Positions 1 to 6,889 are shown, numbered from the stretch's first letter. The stretch: 7,032 nucleotides of DNA from Caldifarciminota bacterium (GCA_030671005.1 DAOVAN010000083.1:1-7032), one strand, 5' to 3'. Made by a program: numbers and translations. Notes: generated from the letters alone by a model not told the origin.

Positions 1-1190
1 TCTGCTTCACTCATGACGCAGACGATCGCGTCGTTCATCGGAATCGAGTTACTTGCTGTTGAAACATTTACCGTAAAGCTGGCTACTCCAATTGGGATTG
101 TCGCCGGATGTGTGACGAGGAGTGAACAGGGCGTGTCGGTCCAGATATTCATTTCCGGATCACCGATCGTAGTAAAACCGCGGTATTCGTTCTGGCCACT
201 ATAGCCCGGATACATTGAATCGACTTTTATCCGACCGCCTTCACAAGCGTGACCGAACGTCTTCTTGCTGCCGAGGAAAAGGCTGTCATGAAACCCTTTG
301 GCAACCGCGCTTCTCAAATGGGCGATACCCGAACCCGTAGTCGTTGTTGCAAAATAGCCAGCAGCACCTCTCGGGTTCGTCGGAGTGCCGGTCAGAAGCC
401 ATCGCTCAGCCGTTGCTGGAGATGAACCAGTGCCAATAGTCCGGCATGTGATCGAGAGCACGATGGGTAACTTGGTGCCATTCTGTGTTCCATCCGGGTT
501 GACGCCAAAAGGATAAGACCAATTGTTGAATCCCTGACCGCGGTACATGACGATCGAACGTCCGCTGTTAACGCGATTCACGACTGTGCTCGAATTGTGT
601 CCATATTGGTCGCATAGCGTATCGATTTCGACAAATCCGTTAGCTGCCATCAAGGCTGCTGCATGGTGTGCATCTGAGAAGTATATCGAATCGTCTTGGT
701 CATAATCGCGATTCACGATAAGACAGGCTTTCTTGAACCATGAAGAATCGGTCGTGTTTGGACTACGTTCATAGGCGAGGATTTTGTTGACTACTGTTTG
801 GGCTTCGGTTGAGTTGTGTACGGTCAGACGGCCGGACAATATCTCGTTGTATATGTCGCCCGTGACGTTCGTATAATGGTTGTCAGTATACCAGCCACTT
901 ATTTGCGGAAAAGGCAGGTAATTCGGGGCGCCGACGAGCAGTAGATATTCAGGGCGTATGGGCCAGGTGTTATAGGCATTCGTAACATAGTTCTTTATGG
1001 CCGTTATGCTCGATCCGATCTGTGAAAGGGTCACGACCTTTGTTCGTATGCCCTTTTTGTGTTTCCACTCGACGAGTGGTTTTATGTCGTTATAGAAATT
1101 GTCGTGGGTGATTACCAGGTACCGGGCACCGGTTTCTTGAGCAGAAGCGGTAACGCACAGGACCAATAATAGGATCGCGGTGGTTTTCAT
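1..1190 (-). CDS. Secreted gingipain-like (peptidase family C25) protein, 3' end cut by window edge
   Basis: The frame is open from the ATG at 1190 down to the window edge, about 396 codons with no stop, so the C-terminus is missing. Residues 1-17 form a classical signal peptide (MKTTAILLLVLCVTASA, likely cut before Q18), so the product is exported. The C25-like fold starts almost at once (about 22-350) with no pro-region: a YLVITHDNF strand, the EYLLLVGAPNYLPFP motif, then the YRGQG region (216-220), SITCRTIG with a candidate nucleophile C249, and the family-typical GDPEMNIW end (343-350). The remainder (about 351-396) looks like the start of an Ig-like beta domain. Members are cysteine endopeptidases, often surface-displayed or secreted by type IX systems; a sorting domain would lie outside the window. 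The usual catalytic His position appears to be Gln (Q219), so activity is uncertain. The gene is divergent from the operon on its right and probably unrelated to it. The fold is well supported; the substrate is unknown. Confidence 0.85.
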   Translation of the reverse strand, partial: MKTTAILLLVLCVTASAQETGARYLVITHDNFYNDIKPLVEWKHKKGIRTKVVTLSQIGSSITAIKNYVTNAYNTWPIRPEYLLLVGAPNYLPFPQISGWYTDNHYTNVTGDIYNEILSGRLTVHNSTEAQTVVNKILAYERSPNTTDSSWFKKACLIVNRDYDQDDSIYFSDAHHAAALMAANGFVEIDTLCDQYGHNSSTVVNRVNSGRSIVMYRGQGFNNWSYPFGVNPDGTQNGTKLPIVLSITCRTIGTGSSPATAERWLLTGTPTNPRGAAGYFATTTTGSGIAHLRSAVAKGFHDSLFLGSKKTFGHACEGGRIKVDSMYPGYSGQNEYRGFTTIGDPEMNIWTDTPCSLLVTHPATIPIGVASFTVNVSTASNSIPMNDAIVCVMSEA

Positions 1191-1202
1191 AAATATTGTG
1201 CA

Positions 1203-1230
1203 ATTATACTCGAAGAAAGACTTAAGTCAA
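1203..1230 (-). promoter_or_regulatory. Sigma70-type promoter of the C25 gene, near-leaderless
   Basis: Read on the minus strand, TTGACT (1230-1225) is followed by a 16-bp spacer and a perfect TATAAT (1208-1203). Transcription should start near 1196-1197, only 6-7 nt before the ATG at 1190. That leaves no room for a Shine-Dalgarno site. The box match is seen directly; the start site is inferred. Confidence 0.72.
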
Positions 1231-1267
1231 GGTCGCTCGTGATGCTTGTATCTATATATCGTTCCCC

Positions 1268-1295
1268 TTGACAACGGCTGATACTCTGTTATCAT
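1268..1295 (+). promoter_or_regulatory. Sigma70-type extended -10 promoter of the four-gene operon, probably leaderless
   Basis: A consensus TTGACA (1268-1273) is separated by 16 bp from TATCAT (1290-1295, 5 of 6 matches to TATAAT). TGT directly precedes the -10 box (1287-1289), making an extended -10. The expected transcription start, about 7 nt downstream, falls at 1301-1303, on or next to the GTG start codon at 1303. The operon should therefore be expressed constitutively from a leaderless mRNA unless a repressor binds the 37 bp between the two divergent -35 boxes. Confidence 0.72.
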
Positions 1296-1302
1296 TCAAG
1301 AC

Positions 1303-2145
1303 GTGCAAGAAATAATCGATAACCTCAAAATACTCACAAAACACACGAGCAAAGTAATAAAATTGATGAATGCTTACGAAAAAGCGCGCGCACAGCCTGT
1401 CAATAATGCTTATGTGCTGGAGAAGAAGATCGCTGAGATCGAGAAGGCCGTTACTGCGTTGCCTGACATCGAGCAAACGAAGACGCTGCAGTCCTGGTTG
1501 CACAAACAGAGAGAAGAGATCGAGAAGCTGAAGGAAGATCTACGTTTTCAATTCGGGCAGGAACTGACTGCGGTCTTCGCAAAAGAAGGCAAAACCTTGA
1601 GAGGACAGTATCCGGTGCTCAGGGTTGGTTTATATACACTCAGGGTGGATTTCGAGTTTGGTGAGGCGAATCTTTTCTTCGGTCCTGAGGTTGAAAAGCT
1701 AAAGTCGAAAATACCGATGCAACCCCAAGCCATCTACCATGTGATAAAGAAATTTGATCACGACATCAAAGATGGTCCATTTGAGCCAGAGAAGATATAT
1801 GATGACATACTCGTCGCATACAGGCGTTGTCTGAGTATTGCGGACAAATCATTCGGTGATAAGGTGTTAATTACTGAGGTGCTGAAAGAATATGTGTTTT
1901 TGAAACAACCAAAGAAGCTCATGATTGATGCAACCAAAAAGAACTTCCGAGAATACTCAAGGATGAAACTGAGTTATATGCTGTATCGGCTCAAGAATAC
2001 GAATGTCATAGAGCACGGCATGCGATTCCATGTCGCAACATTTGATGCGACCACGGACAAGCTGCAGTCGCTATGGATACCTGATAACGAGGAAGGAGAT
2101 GGTACGTACTATGAGTATCTCTCTTTCGAGAAGAAACCCCACTAG
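1303..2145 (+). CDS. Uncharacterised 280-aa protein, first gene of the BREX-like ATPase/helicase operon
   Basis: I do not recognise the family. Residues 1-95 are predicted to be almost entirely helical, with a charged, heptad-like stretch around 38-85 (KKIAEIEKAV and EEIEKLKEDL) that suggests a coiled coil. Residues 99-134 look like a beta segment (LRGQYPVLRVGLYTLRVDF, then LFFGPEVE). Residues 141-200 are helical again, 210-235 could be a winged-helix-like recognition region (FREYSRMKLSYMLYRL), and the end (240-276) is beta-rich. There is no signal peptide, membrane segment, nucleotide-binding motif or obvious nuclease motif. The GTG at 1303 is the first usual start codon after an in-frame stop at 1279, and it sits at the predicted transcription start. 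An ATG at 1366 is a weaker alternative. The gene is followed after 28 nt by an ATPase gene. A structural, adaptor or DNA-recognition subunit is a reasonable guess; the first gene (pbeA) of the archaeal Pbe system is a candidate homologue, unchecked. Confidence 0.85.
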   Translation: MQEIIDNLKILTKHTSKVIKLMNAYEKARAQPVNNAYVLEKKIAEIEKAVTALPDIEQTKTLQSWLHKQREEIEKLKEDLRFQFGQELTAVFAKEGKTLRGQYPVLRVGLYTLRVDFEFGEANLFFGPEVEKLKSKIPMQPQAIYHVIKKFDHDIKDGPFEPEKIYDDILVAYRRCLSIADKSFGDKVLITEVLKEYVFLKQPKKLMIDATKKNFREYSRMKLSYMLYRLKNTNVIEHGMRFHVATFDATTDKLQSLWIPDNEEGDGTYYEYLSFEKKPH

Positions 2146-2173
2146 AAATACTCTGTGATTTTCAAATACCGAG

Positions 2174-3433
2174 ATGGCACCTAGAGACTTGGATCCAAAA
2201 TTAGCAAAGGCAATCATCCATAAACTGGGTAGCTTTGGGACGCCCCCAGAGTTTGGCATCGAGTACTTCAGCGTCGGTATCGACGAGTACTTGCGGGTAA
2301 TCGAGGACGAATACCTGAAGGATATTCTGAAATTCAATCTCTCTTCGTTCAAGTTGATCACTGGAAATTACGGGGGTGGCAAGACGCATTTTCTCTATCT
2401 GGTACGCAATCTTGGTTGGCGCAATAACTATGTTACCAGTTATGTTACGTTGAGTCCAACCGAGTGTCCTTTTGACCGTTTAGAACTGGTCTACAAGCGT
2501 ATAGTACTCAACCTGAAATTGCATATTGAGCAGAATATATGGGATAAGCCATGGGATTCAGGGATCGACGTTTTATTAAGGAATTGGGTTGCGTCGGCTG
2601 AAAAAGGTAATATTCTGTCGCAGATACGGAGTTATGAGAGTTCCAGCTTCACGAATGCCATAAAGGCGGCAATCATGAATCTACTGAGTGATGATGATGA
2701 GGGGTTTTATGAGGTTGTCCAGTGGCTGAAGGGAGAGGAAGTAGGTCGCGAGTTGAGACTCCGCTACCGCATATCCGAGCGTATCGACCGCAGTAATGCC
2801 TTCAGGATGTTGCGCAGCCTGGTGCAATTTGTCAATTCCATCGGTTATTCTGGCCTGCTTCTTTTGTTTGATGAAGCAGAAAGGGGGATGAGTATATCCT
2901 CGGCGCGTGACAAACGCCGGGCACTCGACAATTTGAGACAACTCGTCGATGAGTGTGGAAATTCACGGTTGCCCGGAGCGATGTTCTTCTATGCAATTCC
3001 TGACGAGAACCTTCTTCTTGAAGGAAGCGGAGGTGTCTATGAGGCCCTCAAGCAGCGGCTCCGCTCAAGCTTTACGAGAATCAATCCAATGGGCGTGAAG
3101 ATCAATCTTGAAGATATCGGCATGAATGCTCCAGATTTTTTGAAAGAACTGGGAAACAAACTCACCAAGGTTTTCGAGGCTGCCTACGGCTGTCAACTCG
3201 AAGAAGATACTCTTAAACAATCTCTGAACAACATGATCAGTGCTGCCCTTGAATTCCAGACCCTCGATGTCAGCTACCGCAGGATATTCGTGATCGGTAT
3301 AATCGAAATATTCCATCGTTTGAAGGCGCAGACGGCGCTGATAACAAAAACAGAAGCGCAGCAGATTTTCCGCTCTAAGGTAAAGATGCTTTCCAATACA
3401 GAAAAAAAAGAAGTCGAAAGCGAAGAATTCTGA
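2174..3433 (+). CDS. P-loop ATPase of the BREX BrxC/BrxD ATP-binding family (ex-DUF2791), copy 1
   Basis: This 419-aa cytoplasmic ATPase has the BrxD-type layout. An N-terminal motif AIIHKLGSFGTPPEFG (13-28) is followed by YFSVGIDEYL (31-40). The Walker A motif is GNYGGGKTH (64-72, K70 and T71), followed by a family-typical block with LSPTECPFDR and VYKRI (93-110). The Walker B motif is GLLLLFDEAE (227-236, D233 and E234). A conserved KQRLRSSF (293-300) matches the LAQRL-like arginine motif I recall in BrxD proteins. Residues 350-385 are a helical C-terminal region, and the protein ends in an acidic tail. It is shorter than BrxC (over 1,000 aa) and close to BrxD (about 430 aa). The ATG at 2174 is the first start after an in-frame stop at 2156. 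It has no Shine-Dalgarno site, but the conserved N-terminus begins right behind it. The partner is probably the paralogous ATPase encoded 45 nt downstream, and the role is probably in defence. ATPase family assignment is firm; the biological role is inferred. Confidence 0.9.
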   Translation: MAPRDLDPKLAKAIIHKLGSFGTPPEFGIEYFSVGIDEYLRVIEDEYLKDILKFNLSSFKLITGNYGGGKTHFLYLVRNLGWRNNYVTSYVTLSPTECPFDRLELVYKRIVLNLKLHIEQNIWDKPWDSGIDVLLRNWVASAEKGNILSQIRSYESSSFTNAIKAAIMNLLSDDDEGFYEVVQWLKGEEVGRELRLRYRISERIDRSNAFRMLRSLVQFVNSIGYSGLLLLFDEAERGMSISSARDKRRALDNLRQLVDECGNSRLPGAMFFYAIPDENLLLEGSGGVYEALKQRLRSSFTRINPMGVKINLEDIGMNAPDFLKELGNKLTKVFEAAYGCQLEEDTLKQSLNNMISAALEFQTLDVSYRRIFVIGIIEIFHRLKAQTALITKTEAQQIFRSKVKMLSNTEKKEVESEEF

Positions 3434-3478
3434 TCAATTATCCTAGATACATAATAAAACACTAACCGCAATTTTCTC

Positions 3479-4768
3479 GTGGAAAAACCGGAAAATATTG
3501 TAGCACATCCTATTTTCGGCGAAGGGATAGTCGAAGCCTCGAGGTGGGATGGGGCAGAACTGAGGGTGAAATTCCGGAGCGGATTGCAGCTGTGGTTGCC
3601 AGCAAAGTGGTTTAAGCCGATAACGGTCAAGCACGTCAAACTAGATCAGATATCGTCAAAGCGTTTACTGGAAGCATTTCGATTGGGCATCGTGCCCCAC
3701 CAAGATATTGAGTATTTCACTTTTGGACGTGGTTTCGAATTGTCAGAGCTGGAAGGAGGCCTGAAACGCCTGAGACAGGGTCAAGGAGATGTCTATCTTG
3801 TTGAGGGCAACTATGGCTCGGGTAAGACCCATCTTTTGGAATATGTACACCATCTATCGGTGAGGTACGGATTCGTAACTACGTACTGTGAGCTGAGCGT
3901 TCAGGAGACGCCACTCTACCGTCCCAAGCGTGTTTATCGTGAGCTGATACATAATCTTAGATATATCAAAGAAGGCTGTGAATATAGGTTTCGCGATCTA
4001 ATGAGAGACGTGGCTCGAATCGGGATCAATGGCCACTGCTTTCTCACGCCGGTCCTGAGGTATTTGCGTAGCATTGAGGAAGATGATTCCAGGAATGAGG
4101 TGTTCTGGCAGTGGATCGAGGGTGAGTCGACAAAAGAGTATGCTATCGATCCGCTCTCTCCATTCAGGGTACGTGGTGGACAAAAGATACCCGCCTTGTA
4201 TGATTATTCAACTGCTACCGATTACTACTCGTATATTCTCAGTGGTCTTAGTTTTCTTGTTAATCAACTGGGCCTTGGCGGTCTCGTCATTATCCTCGAT
4301 GAGGTGGAGACGATTACTCATATTTGGGACTACACTTCATACAACCGGGGTCTCAGTTTTCTTGAGGGATTGATTCACGCCGCGCTCGATAATGAAGAAC
4401 TGAAAACATTAGATAATCGTATGTTACATAACCGTGTGCGTCCAACTCCCTATATCTACAAAGATCCCCATGTCTTGTTGATTCTAGCATCAACGCCGGT
4501 TCATGGATTGCGTGGTTTTGAGAGTGTTCGTGAGCTGATTGATAAGAGTATCGTGTTACGAAAATTCAGTAAGCCAGAGTTAGAGTTGATTTACAATAAT
4601 CTTTTTGATGTGTACACATGTGCCTACCCCGGGTTTTCCCTCGTTATATCACAGAGAGAGAATATTTTCAATGCTGCGCTGAAAAGGAGCTATGGTGAAC
4701 TGCGCGAATTCATAAAGTTCTCGGTCGAGGCATTTGATTGGTATAGGTTCAGTAAGCCTCGCAGTTAG
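3479..4768 (+). CDS. P-loop ATPase of the BREX BrxC/BrxD family, copy 2, with N-terminal SH3/Tudor-like domain
   Basis: The 429-aa product is a second BrxD-like ATPase. Residues 5-48 form a small extra domain: VAHPIFGEGIVEASRW, then LRVKFRSGLQLWLP. This is the H-x-x-FG-x-G-x-V pattern of the SH3/Tudor-like domains seen at the C-terminus of UvrD/PcrA helicases. Next come LLEAFRLGIVP (63-73) and YFTFGRGFE, matching the BrxD N-terminal helix motif. Walker A is GNYGSGKTH (110-118, K116 and T117), then LSVQETPLYR and VYREL (139-156). Walker B is GLVIILDEVET (268-278, D274 and E275), with LILASTPVHGL (333-343) as the sensor-like strand. Around Walker A, about 25 of 57 residues match copy 1 by hand alignment. 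The QRL arginine motif of copy 1 is not evident here. The GTG at 3479 is the first start after a stop at 3455, and it preserves the complete SH3-like domain; there is no Shine-Dalgarno site. A helicase gene follows. The ATPase call is firm; the N-terminal domain is likely. Confidence 0.9.
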   Translation: MEKPENIVAHPIFGEGIVEASRWDGAELRVKFRSGLQLWLPAKWFKPITVKHVKLDQISSKRLLEAFRLGIVPHQDIEYFTFGRGFELSELEGGLKRLRQGQGDVYLVEGNYGSGKTHLLEYVHHLSVRYGFVTTYCELSVQETPLYRPKRVYRELIHNLRYIKEGCEYRFRDLMRDVARIGINGHCFLTPVLRYLRSIEEDDSRNEVFWQWIEGESTKEYAIDPLSPFRVRGGQKIPALYDYSTATDYYSYILSGLSFLVNQLGLGGLVIILDEVETITHIWDYTSYNRGLSFLEGLIHAALDNEELKTLDNRMLHNRVRPTPYIYKDPHVLLILASTPVHGLRGFESVRELIDKSIVLRKFSKPELELIYNNLFDVYTCAYPGFSLVISQRENIFNAALKRSYGELREFIKFSVEAFDWYRFSKPRS

Positions 4769-4812
4769 TGTAGTTTTTCCCGGTTCTCGAAGGCTATTTT
4801 GTCTAATTTACC

Positions 4813-4819
4813 AGAAGGA
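4813..4819 (+). promoter_or_regulatory. Shine-Dalgarno site that decides the helicase start
   Basis: AGAAGGA lies 9 nt before the ATG at 4829. It is the only convincing ribosome binding site in the operon. It favours 4829 over the upstream in-frame TTG at 4799, which has no such site and lies upstream of this one. Confidence 0.7.
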
Positions 4820-4828
4820 CAACCTACC

Positions 4829-6841
4829 ATGGAGAGTAAGAGCATAAAAGAAGCACTGTGTAGAACGTGGATGCCGTTCTTTGGTCATTTTCATAGCTTC
4901 ACGCCGATTCAAGAACTGACGATTCCGCATATTCTTGAGCAGAAGAACGTTGTTGTTATTTCACCTGCGGCGACAGGTAAAACCGAAGCGGTCATTGCGC
5001 CCGTGCTTGAGCAACAACTTACGAAGGGGAACTTCAGGGATGCGGCCAACAAGCTAAGGATTCTATACATATCCCCGACCAGAGCCCTGGTCAATGATTT
5101 ATACCGCAGACTGGTAGATCCGGTAGATTATTTGAATATCACCATGGCTGTGAAAACCGGTGATCGACCGCAGGTTACCCGAAAGAAGGTGCCGAATATT
5201 TTGTTGACCACACCCGAGTCTTTCGACTCACTATTGACGCGGCGTCCAAAGATATTCATGGATCTGGAGGCAGTGATTCTTGATGAGATACACCTTCTGG
5301 ATAACACTCCCCGGGGTGATCAGCTGCGCATCTTGTTGAACAGATTGCGGAGAATCAATGACCGACTGCAATATTGTGCTCTCTCGGCGACGATCGATGA
5401 TTTGAGTATTGGTGATAGATACTTTCCTGATCCGGTGGTCTGTTTTTTGAAAGCACCGCGCGAGATTGAGTATCAACTCATACCTGCCAATGGTTTTGAG
5501 CAAGCCTTGGCGAAAATTGCAAAGGAACACACTTTCAAGAAGATATTGGTGTTCTTCAATGCGCGTAGCCTTGCCGAGCTTTTTTCCCAGAAACTCAGCC
5601 GGCCGCCTTTCCAGGATTTGGTTTATGTCCATCATGCGAGTCTGCCAAAAACGAGGCGCGAAGAAGTCGAAAGCATCATGAATAAAAGCGAACGTGCAAT
5701 TCTCTGTGCCACGTCGACGCTGGAGCTGGGAATCGATATCGGGACGGTCGATTGTATCGTACTCTATCGACCACCATTCAATGTGTCATCGCTGCTTCAG
5801 AGGATCGGCCGCGGTAACCGGAGGGCCGCCAGGCTTTTTGCGCTCGGAGTATATGTGAGTGATTGGGAGAGGCTACTTTTCGAGACCTATTTCGAGTGCG
5901 CCCGGCAAGGTCAGTTGTACGAGAAGCGCTACACCCCGTGCCTGTCCGTCATTCCTCAGCAGATATACTCTTATTTGTATCAACGACGCCGTATCGGTAC
6001 CACGATGCGTAGTCTATACAATATCTTTATGCCTGTGTATGATGAAGAAGAGGTGAAAACCGTCTTTAAGAAACTGTTTGACGACCGCAAGGTTGAAGAT
6101 GCGAGGCCGGGCATATTTTTCGATTCCTCCCGGTTAGAGAAGAAGATTGATTGGGGCAAGATCCATTCCAATATTGCTGAAACATCATTCGGGGAATACG
6201 ATGTCTTCAATGTAACGATGGGGAACTCGATAGGTCGCATTTTTCATTTGCGGGAGAAGTTTGTATTAGGAGGAAAGTGTTGGCAGATCGTGCAGATCGT
6301 CGAAAAAGAAAAGAAGGTGTACGCGAAATATGCGGGCGATGCCTCGGCGGTCACCAAGATCTTTGAGGGGAAAGGAGCCGGATCGTACAATTACTCATTG
6401 GCGCCCGTCATTAAGGGGAAATTTCTGCCCGGGATGGCCCAGCATGAATTTCCGTATGCTGCAGAAGGAGATAATACACATATCCTGCACCTATTCGGCT
6501 CGCTGTACGGTTTTATTATCGCCGAGGCCTTGTTCGAAGATGGTATTGACGCAATGGATGTGCAAGGAAAATTGCTGGTGCTGAATAGCTTTTTGCCGGC
6601 CGATGACCGGTTTCCGATGCCCAGTGTTGATGCCATCAGGAAGGTCATAGGTGAAAACATACGGCGGCTTGAGGATGCATTGGGGAGTGGTGCATACTTC
6701 TATGATTTACCGCATGAGTGTCAGGTTGAAGATCATTTTCTAAATATGGACATTCACGCTTTCTTGCAATTTCTCCGTTCACTGAAATTGGTGAATATCG
6801 AGCTGGAGCAGTTCAAACAGATAGCCGAGTCTTTGAAATAG
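4829..6841 (+). CDS. Lhr-like superfamily 2 DExH helicase (BrxHI-like)
   Basis: This 670-aa ATP-dependent nucleic-acid helicase is cytoplasmic. Motifs, numbered from the ATG at 4829, are: a Q-motif-like FTPIQE (24-29); motif I SPAATGKTE (45-53, K51); motif Ia YISPTRALVNDL; TTPESF; motif II LDEIH (151-155, a DExH box); motif III SAT (186-188); motif IV LVFFNARS; the LPKTRREEVE block (272-281); motif V TSTLELGIDIG (295-305); and motif VI QRIGRGNRR (324-332). The motif V block and the spacing are Lhr-like. A winged-helix-like region follows (about 370-430), then a beta-barrel-like segment with FVLGGKCWQIVQIV (478-491) as in Lhr C-terminal regions, and a final helical region with LHLFGSLYGFIIAEAL. 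It is much shorter than the full-length E. coli Lhr and fits the compact BrxHI type. The gene ends a four-gene operon with two BrxD-like ATPases, and BrxD plus BrxHI co-occur in BREX types 2 and 6. It probably remodels or translocates on invading DNA. A TTG at 4799 could add 10 residues, but the Shine-Dalgarno site argues against it. Confidence 0.93.
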   Translation: MESKSIKEALCRTWMPFFGHFHSFTPIQELTIPHILEQKNVVVISPAATGKTEAVIAPVLEQQLTKGNFRDAANKLRILYISPTRALVNDLYRRLVDPVDYLNITMAVKTGDRPQVTRKKVPNILLTTPESFDSLLTRRPKIFMDLEAVILDEIHLLDNTPRGDQLRILLNRLRRINDRLQYCALSATIDDLSIGDRYFPDPVVCFLKAPREIEYQLIPANGFEQALAKIAKEHTFKKILVFFNARSLAELFSQKLSRPPFQDLVYVHHASLPKTRREEVESIMNKSERAILCATSTLELGIDIGTVDCIVLYRPPFNVSSLLQRIGRGNRRAARLFALGVYVSDWERLLFETYFECARQGQLYEKRYTPCLSVIPQQIYSYLYQRRRIGTTMRSLYNIFMPVYDEEEVKTVFKKLFDDRKVEDARPGIFFDSSRLEKKIDWGKIHSNIAETSFGEYDVFNVTMGNSIGRIFHLREKFVLGGKCWQIVQIVEKEKKVYAKYAGDASAVTKIFEGKGAGSYNYSLAPVIKGKFLPGMAQHEFPYAAEGDNTHILHLFGSLYGFIIAEALFEDGIDAMDVQGKLLVLNSFLPADDRFPMPSVDAIRKVIGENIRRLEDALGSGAYFYDLPHECQVEDHFLNMDIHAFLQFLRSLKLVNIELEQFKQIAESLK

Positions 6842-6889
6842 CCTCCTAAATGCGTATTTCGTCATTACGAACGACCGACCCGCCCGACG

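Noticed and set aside
13..204. Plus-strand open frame of 63 codons at the left edge
   Set aside because: It lies entirely opposite the C25 gene, which is open for 396 codons with a signal peptide and clear family motifs; the plus-strand frame shows no recognisable features.
1231..1267. Operator palindrome or CRISPR-like repeat between the divergent promoters
   Set aside because: The tatctatatatc stretch is AT-rich but not a real inverted repeat, and no repeat-spacer pattern occurs anywhere in the window.
3399..3412. Run of eight A residues near the end of the first ATPase gene as a programmed frameshift site
   Set aside because: The frame continues normally to a stop 20 nt later, the alternative frames add nothing recognisable, and no stimulatory structure is evident.
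3429..3455. Possible promoter (TTCTGA, 15 bp, CATAAT) before the second ATPase gene
   Set aside because: The -35 match is poor, the spacer is short, and AT-rich gaps easily give such matches; the gene is better explained by read-through from the operon promoter.
3274..3639. Minus-strand open frame of 121 codons spanning the gap between the two ATPase genes
   Set aside because: It covers the conserved end of one ATPase gene and the SH3-like start of the next, and its translation shows no domain or compositional sign of a real protein.
5231..5635. Minus-strand open frame of 134 codons inside the helicase gene
   Set aside because: It overlaps conserved helicase motifs II-IV in full, has no promoter or ribosome site and no recognisable domain; it is a shadow of the helicase.
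1303..6841. A complete BREX system
   Set aside because: PglX, PglZ, BrxA/BrxB and a full-length BrxC are absent; only BrxD-like and BrxHI-like proteins are present, so only a BREX-related module can be claimed.
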